Origin: DASVVT01 sp036386415
GTDB lineage: Bacteria; Acidobacteriota; Blastocatellia; Pyrinomonadales; Pyrinomonadaceae
Length of the DNA: 64,000 nucleotides
Assembly: GCA_036386415.1 (NCBI GenBank)
Contig: DASVVT010000088.1
Span: 1-64,000, forward strand
Direction: 5' to 3'
Within the stretch, counting starts at the first letter, position 1; each line of letters starts with the position of its first letter. A program made the position numbers and the translations under genes. Positions 59,782 through 64,000 of this stretch are shown piece after piece. Below the pieces are notes generated by a model. The model ran no database searches and was not told where the DNA came from. It was given only the letters and a program-made list of their open reading frames with translations.

Positions 59782-60410
59782 CACTAAAGATTTTGCTGAT
59801 CTTTGCCGTCACGGAACTGCTCTTGTCTATGACGCCCGGCCCGGCTGTGCTCTTAGTCATCTCGCAGGGAATGCGATTCGGTTTCGCGTCGAGCATCAGG
59901 GGCACGCTCGGCATCCTGACAGGCAACGCCATCTACTTCGCCCTCTCGGCGGCGGGGCTGGGCGCTCTGCTCATCGCTTCCGCCACGCTGTTTGAAGTAA
60001 TCAGGTGGGTTGGAATCGCCTATCTGGTCTACGTCGGTTTTCGGATGCTCATCTCGAAACCGGATCCACAGGAGGGACAAGATGGATCGACGCGGCTCGA
60101 GCGAAGGCGCTCGCTGAGATTATTCTCGCAGGGTTTGATAACTCAATTGTCTAACCCCAAAGCAATCGTCTTCTTTACAGCTCTCCTTCCACAGTTCATC
60201 TCTCCCGGCAACCATGTCTTTCAGCAATTCCTGTTGCTGGGCATCACGTCGATCAGCGTTGAGCTCCCCGTTCTCCTGGTCTACGGCTTGATCGCCGAGC
60301 GGGGCGTCAGTCTGATTCCAAAGGGTCGTCTGTCGGCGCTGCCAGATCGTGTGGCCGGTGCGTTTCTGATCGGCGCGGGGATCGGGCTGGCATCTATGCG
60401 GAAGCCTTGA
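59778..60410 (+). CDS. LysE/RhtB-family amino-acid exporter
   Basis: 210 residues with about six membrane helices, of normal family length. MTPGPAVLLVISQGMRFGF near the N-terminus is the LysE signature. GLITQLSNPKAIVFFTALLP is the conserved mid-protein motif. Members export amino acids or related small molecules; the substrate is unknown. The start overlaps the deacetylase stop (ATGA), so the two are translationally coupled. Confidence 0.92.
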   Translation: MTLKILLIFAVTELLLSMTPGPAVLLVISQGMRFGFASSIRGTLGILTGNAIYFALSAAGLGALLIASATLFEVIRWVGIAYLVYVGFRMLISKPDPQEGQDGSTRLERRRSLRLFSQGLITQLSNPKAIVFFTALLPQFISPGNHVFQQFLLLGITSISVELPVLLVYGLIAERGVSLIPKGRLSALPDRVAGAFLIGAGIGLASMRKP

Positions 60411-60530
60411 AGCGCACGCGACGGACGCAGTCGGATTCGCCACGCTTCATAACAACAGATAGCAATAAACTTTGCTATTCCTTCGCGAAAATAAATCATC
60501 TTCTGGTCCAGAGGAATGTAATTTATTCTT

Positions 60531-60559
60531 TGACAAAATGCTTTCACGCATGTAAGTTG
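60531..60559 (+). promoter_or_regulatory. Candidate sigma-70 promoter of the AP2-domain gene
   Basis: TTGACA (60531-60536), 17-bp spacer, TAAGTT (60554-60559) in a locally AT-rich stretch; GAGGAG follows at 60576. The -10 is a weak match. Confidence 0.45.
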
Positions 60560-60604
60560 TATGTATACCTTCACAGAGGAGATTTGTGTACCAAAAATAA
60601 AACT

Positions 60605-61105
60605 ATGGCGAAGTGTGGTCATAAAGGCATCAGCCGCATCGATCAACCGGAGAGGAAAACGCACGGTTGGTACGTCAGGGTCAGCTTTAACGGTCAAAGG
60701 CGAGTGAAGTTCTTCAGCGACGCAGCGCATGGAGGCAAGGAACAGGCGCTTGAACGTGCTCTTGTTTACCGCAACGAAGCGGAAAAGGAGCTGGGCAAGC
60801 CTCGCACGAACCGTCTGGTCATCGCGCGTAATCCACGCAACCGCTCCGGGATTACGGGCGTGCAGCGAAAGACCAAGACAGTACGGACAAAGACGGGCGA
60901 GCGTGTGGTCAGAAACGTCTATGAAGTGACCTGGAACCCGGAGCCCGGCAGGTTGAAGCGGACATGGGTTTCGATAGACGAGTATGGCGAGGAAGCAGCT
61001 TTCCGCAAGGCTTGCGCAATCCGTCGGGAGAAGGAGCGCGAGATGTACGGCGAGGTGGTAGCGCCCAACTGGGAGGAGAGCCTCAGCAAGCTTTTCGCAA
61101 CCTAG
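60605..61105 (+). CDS. Small protein with two AP2-like DNA-binding domains
   Basis: 166 basic residues from ATG 60605. Two segments resemble AP2/ERF domains: GWYVRVSFNGQRRVKFFSD (about 19-38) and, after RSGITGVQRKT, a second about 76-140. In bacteria AP2 domains occur in homing endonucleases and phage proteins; no HNH or other nuclease motif is seen here. The start is uncertain: GAGGAG at 60576 is nearer to the in-frame TTG at 60584, but its spacing is short. It is flanked by long gene-free stretches and may be a stray of a mobile element. Confidence 0.75.
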   Translation: MAKCGHKGISRIDQPERKTHGWYVRVSFNGQRRVKFFSDAAHGGKEQALERALVYRNEAEKELGKPRTNRLVIARNPRNRSGITGVQRKTKTVRTKTGERVVRNVYEVTWNPEPGRLKRTWVSIDEYGEEAAFRKACAIRREKEREMYGEVVAPNWEESLSKLFAT

Positions 61106-61479
61106 CAGATCATTCCCGTAGACGGGCAGCCTGCTGCTCATGCTGACAGGCTGGCGATTAAGTCGCTGTGCATGCGGTGCGCTTTTGAGCGCGACCGGCT
61201 CTGTCATGAGGCCGTCCTGAACCTGACGGCGACGCGTCAGTTGACTGGCGCGAGGTAGGGGAGAAGTGTCTCATCGATTTCCGGCTCATCTTCTGCATCT
61301 CGCCACGCTCGGTCACCCCCATCATTAAACTCTAGCCGCAGTGCCGACTCGCTCACTCGTCTCTCACCTTTGATTCAGATTGCGCACTACACACCTGTGA
61401 GCGTTAATCGCCATCTCTTGCGTACGTTTTCATTGTGCTATCATCTAGAGCGGATTCGATTCGCCTGTACGGAAGATAA
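61106..61479. other. Gene-free stretch between the AP2-domain gene and thiD
   Basis: No open frame with a recognisable product, no tRNA and no clear terminator. A B-family repeat occupies the rest of the gap (61480-61567). Confidence 0.4.
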
Positions 61480-61567
61480 ACTGCAAAGGTCGCCAAGGAA
61501 ACCGCAGAGGGCGCTGGAGATTCCTTTTGCGCCCTCTGCGTCTTCATCCTTTGCGTCCTTTGCGGTG
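61480..61567. repeat. Palindromic repeat family B, copy 6
   Basis: ACTGCAAAGGTCGCCAAGG left; CCTTTGCGTCCTTTGCGG right, diverged from the other copies. Confidence 0.8.
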
Positions 61568-61659
61568 GCATGGCTCTCGCCGTACACACGATTGAAATTT
61601 GTTCTAGATCCGCTGCATTTCCCTGCTAGATTGAAAGGCTCACCTCTGATACAGCCGTC

Positions 61660-62496
61660 ATGACGATTCATGAATCAGACAGACCGCTCGTTGCGCTCAC
61701 CATCGCCGGATTCGACCCTTCCGGCGGCGCGGGCATCATCGCGGACGTTAAAACTTTCACGGCCTTTGGCTGCTTTGCGACGGCCGCCGTCACCTCGCTG
61801 ACTTTCCAGAACACGACTGGCGTTTTTGGCGCGGTACACCAGACAGCGGCAGATGTGCGCGCGCAGGTGATGCCGGTCGTTGAGGATTTCAGGGTCGCGT
61901 GTGTCAAGACCGGTATGCTGCCGACGCGTGAGGTGATTGCGGAGGTCGCGCGGCTGCTCGGCGAGACTGAGATGCCCGCACCGGTGGTCGATCCGGTTGT
62001 CCGCTCGACCTCCGGCTATGATCTGGTAGACGATGCGGCGCTCAAGGCATTGACCGAAGAGCTCTTACCACTGGCGCGCGTCCTGACGCCGAACATTCCG
62101 GAGGCAGAGCGTATCACGGGTCTTCGCATTACAGATGAAGAAGGGATGAAACAGGCCGCGCGCGTCATGCGAGAGATGGGAGCGCGCGCCGTGCTCGTCA
62201 AAGGCGGACACCTGAAAGCGCAGCGGGCAACAGGCAAGCCGTTGGCTGTAGATATACTTGATGATGGCGGGCGGATCACAGTCTTTCGTGAAGAGATGAT
62301 CGAAACAACCGCCACTCACGGGACGGGCTGCACGCTGGCCGCTGCTATAGCGGCCTGCCTCGGTCGCGGCTTGAGCCTGGAGGAAGCCACAGCGACCGCC
62401 AAACGCTTCGTCACAGACGCCATACGCCGCGCCTCGCATCTAGGCCACGGCCACAGCCCCATCGAACAGTCGAGAGTCTGGGGTCATGAGTCATGA
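61660..62496 (+). CDS. thiD: Hydroxymethylpyrimidine/phosphomethylpyrimidine kinase ThiD
   Basis: 278 residues, ribokinase-fold enzyme that makes HMP-pyrophosphate for thiamin synthesis. The N-terminal IAGFDPSGGAGIIADVKTF, the VKTGML segment, the VLVKGGH strand and the catalytic THGTGCTLAA (Asp replaced by the usual Thr/Gly/Cys anion hole of ThiD) are present. No TPP riboswitch was seen upstream, and no other thi gene is nearby. Its last codons (VWGHES) and TGA stop lie in a repeat arm GTCATGAGTCATGAGTC. Confidence 0.95.
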   Translation: MTIHESDRPLVALTIAGFDPSGGAGIIADVKTFTAFGCFATAAVTSLTFQNTTGVFGAVHQTAADVRAQVMPVVEDFRVACVKTGMLPTREVIAEVARLLGETEMPAPVVDPVVRSTSGYDLVDDAALKALTEELLPLARVLTPNIPEAERITGLRITDEEGMKQAARVMREMGARAVLVKGGHLKAQRATGKPLAVDILDDGGRITVFREEMIETTATHGTGCTLAAAIAACLGRGLSLEEATATAKRFVTDAIRRASHLGHGHSPIEQSRVWGHES

Positions 62497-62714
62497 GTCA
62501 AAAGCTAAACGGTAGAGTCCTGCTGTGATTAGTGCTCTGTGCCGCCTCTCTCGTCCTGCGGTGTCTGCGGTGGTGAGTGGTTCTGAAAGTTGATTCACCA
62601 CCGCAGACACCGCAGAACGCGGAGGATGCACAGAGAAGAGATGGAACCAGGAGACTACTAGCTAAACAGTCTTTATCTTCTGATTTCTGACTCCAGACTC
62701 TAAACTCATGACTC
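62473..62714. repeat. Nested palindrome: family K arms enclosing family J copy 2
   Basis: Left arm GAGTCTGGGGTCATGAGTCA (62475 onward) and right arm CTGACTCCAGACTC...CATGACTC (to 62714) are inverse. Within them the J-family palindrome lies at 62535-62636. The arms supply the stop codons of thiD and of the convergent cyclophilin gene. Confidence 0.8.
62535..62636. repeat. Palindromic repeat family J, copy 2
   Basis: CTCTGTGCCGCCTCTC and GCGGTGTCTGCGGTGGTGAG on the left; TTCACCACCGCAGACACCGC and GAGGATGCACAGAG on the right. Opposite orientation to 4303-4402, as shown by the loop. Confidence 0.88.
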
Positions 62715-63194
62715 TTCGATGGTGACTTTCTCCATGGTCACGTCCGAGAGCGGCTTGTCATTGCGGTCTTTGTCGGTCGAGGCGATCTTGTCTACCACAT
62801 CCTGTCCCTCTGTGACGCGACCGAAGATGGTGTAGCTGGGCGGCAGCGGATAATCGACATGCATGATGAAGAACTGCGAGCCGTTGGTGTTCGGCCCGGC
62901 GTTAGCCATTGCCACCGTGCCTGCTTTATAACCGCGCCTGTAAACATCGGACGAGCTATTGATCTCGTCATTGAAGCGCCCGCCCCATGCTGATGCGCCG
63001 CCGCGTCCGGTGCCCGTCGGATCGCCCCCCTGAATCATGAATCCCTTGATGACCCTATGAAAGATGACGCCGTCGTAATAACCCTTCTCGGCCAGGAGAC
63101 GGAAATTCTCTGTCGTCTTCGGCGCGTCCTCTTCAAGCAACTCGAAGCGGATCGTGCCCATGTTCGTCTTGATGACTGCGGTGCGATTTGCCAT
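62706..63194 (-). CDS. Cyclophilin-type peptidyl-prolyl isomerase
   Basis: 162 residues without a signal peptide, so cytoplasmic. TIRFELLEEDAPKTTENF, YYDGVIFHRVIKGFMIQGGDPTGTGRGG with the catalytic Arg in FHRV, GTVAMANAGPNTNGSQFFI, and a C-terminal FGRVTEGQDVVDKI. All conserved cyclophilin positions that I can check are present except Trp (LPPSYTIFGRV in place of a WLDGKHT-type segment), as in many bacterial cyclophilins. AAAGGAG lies 5 nt before the ATG. Confidence 0.95.
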   Translation of the reverse strand: MANRTAVIKTNMGTIRFELLEEDAPKTTENFRLLAEKGYYDGVIFHRVIKGFMIQGGDPTGTGRGGASAWGGRFNDEINSSSDVYRRGYKAGTVAMANAGPNTNGSQFFIMHVDYPLPPSYTIFGRVTEGQDVVDKIASTDKDRNDKPLSDVTMEKVTIEES

Positions 63195-63211
63195 ATGTGC
63201 TCCTTTGGAAG

Positions 63212-63346
63212 AAGTAGTCAGTAGTCAGTAGTCAGTAATCAGTAGAAAGAAAGACCGCCTTTGCTGTCAACTTTGATTTAGATGCTCAATACGAGAACGC
63301 GTCAACCGCTTTTCTTTCCTACTGGCTACTGACTACTGACTACTGT
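63212..63346. repeat. Palindromic repeat family A, copy 6
   Basis: AAGTAGTCAGTAGTCAGTAG left arm; CTACTGGCTACTGACTACTG right arm; loop with GTCAACCGCTTTTCTTTCC, as in copy 1. It supplies the TAG stop of the HAD gene. Confidence 0.9.
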
Positions 63347-64000
63347 CTCCTGTTGTTGAGTATAAACTTCTCAATCGCGTCGGCCACGCCGTCTTCGTCG
63401 TTGGTGGCGGTGACGTGAAAATCCGTGATGCCGTTCAGGCTGTCGCGCAGGTCTGGTTCGGCGTTGCCCATCACGACGCTGATCCCGGCGAAGCCGAGCA
63501 TCTCAAGGTCATTGAAATTATCGCCGATAGCCATCACCTCTTCACGCTTGAGGCCATATTCGGTAGCGACCGCCTCGACGCCGACGCCCTTCGAGACAGC
63601 CGGATGCAGCACGTCCACGAGCGCGAAGTCCTGTTTCGGATACATAGTGGTCAGGACTTTGACGCTCTCTCCAAGCTCGCGCCGCAGTGCTTCGTCCAGA
63701 CGCCTCATCGTCGAACAGTTGCCGGAGAAAGCCACGTGTACCGGCGCGTGATCGAGATACTCTTCGAGCGAAGGAACGCGGCGCACGGCCTCTTCCGCCT
63801 CGTCGCCATGGATGCGGCGCGACCAGGCGATGTACTTCAAAAGCGCCGTGTTGTCTTCGCTCAGATGATCGTAGACCAGGAGCCCCGCACCAACGGGGTC
63901 GTCGCTCACGAGCGCGTCTGCCCCTTCCCTGCGCCCGACACGCAGCACCTCGTGCGCGGCTTCGAGCGGCAGCAGATTGACGGCCACCGTTTCCAGCGTG
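63340..64000 (-). CDS. HAD-superfamily Cof-type phosphatase, N-terminus cut by window edge
   Basis: The frame is open to the end of the window; the N-terminal DxDxT motif lies outside. Visible are the type IIB cap region, the Lys in SKGVGVEAVATEYGL, the metal-binding GDNFNDLEML, and MGNAEPDLRDSL, all characteristic of Cof/YidA sugar-phosphate phosphatases. The substrate is unknown. The stop TAG is provided by the A-family repeat. Confidence 0.9.
   Translation of the reverse strand, partial: TLETVAVNLLPLEAAHEVLRVGRREGADALVSDDPVGAGLLVYDHLSEDNTALLKYIAWSRRIHGDEAEEAVRRVPSLEEYLDHAPVHVAFSGNCSTMRRLDEALRRELGESVKVLTTMYPKQDFALVDVLHPAVSKGVGVEAVATEYGLKREEVMAIGDNFNDLEMLGFAGISVVMGNAEPDLRDSLNGITDFHVTATNDEDGVADAIEKFILNNRRQ

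Overview
The window looks like a chromosomal segment of a GC-rich, diderm (outer-membrane) soil-type bacterium. The gene content (TamB, Omp85 and SurA-like outer-membrane assembly genes, tandem carboxypeptidase-regulatory-domain proteins, an M36 fungalysin, OPT transporter, CBM9-like protein) and the abundance of short-motif palindromic intergenic repeats suggest Acidobacteriota, probably Blastocatellia. This is inference: there is no rRNA gene or other phylogenetic marker here to prove it. I saw no tRNA, rRNA or CRISPR array.

Layout. 1-3484: secreted M36 metalloprotease, cut by the window edge. 4476-7691: rlmN, a DsbD-N-like secreted protein, pgeF and acpS, the last two head-to-head with overlapping starts. 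8021-10603: bifunctional penicillin-binding protein. 10811-10987: a 58-codon membrane-peptide ORF. 11231-14404: an AT-rich 3.2 kb island with a zinc-ribbon gene and a single-chain restriction-methylation-specificity gene, bounded by a perfect 16-bp direct repeat that overlaps the stop codon of a patatin gene. 14399-26337 (minus strand): an outer-membrane biogenesis run of ribBA-like, tamB, an Omp85 protein with many POTRAs, a SurA-N-like chaperone and patatin. 26580-32246 (minus): a secreted 14-repeat propeller protein, an SPFH protein with vault-like repeats, and a small membrane protein. 32662-40612 (plus): OPT transporter, a secreted two-domain protein, two tandem carboxypeptidase-regulatory proteins, and PilZ. 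40736-43607 (minus): CBM9-like, SLOG-like, MFS. 44294-53280 (plus): HD-GYP/GAF/GGDEF protein, a receiver-PAS histidine kinase with an NtrC-type regulator, and a membrane Fe-S/cNMP chimera. 53564-56506: Fe3+-type ABC ATPase and fused permease. 56657-60410: a translationally coupled set of a hypothetical protein, a LmbE-like deacetylase and a LysE exporter. 60605-61105: AP2-domain protein. 61660-64000: thiD, cyclophilin, HAD phosphatase (cut by the edge).

The most unusual property is the dense set of intergenic palindromes (I count about ten families, in both orientations). They are built from short degenerate tandem motifs, placed almost exactly at stop codons, sometimes nested, and in several places read into proteins (a signal peptide, an ABC-permease N-terminus, protein C-termini). 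No transposase that could move them is present. The second is the restriction-modification island, which has mobile-element ends but no recombinase.
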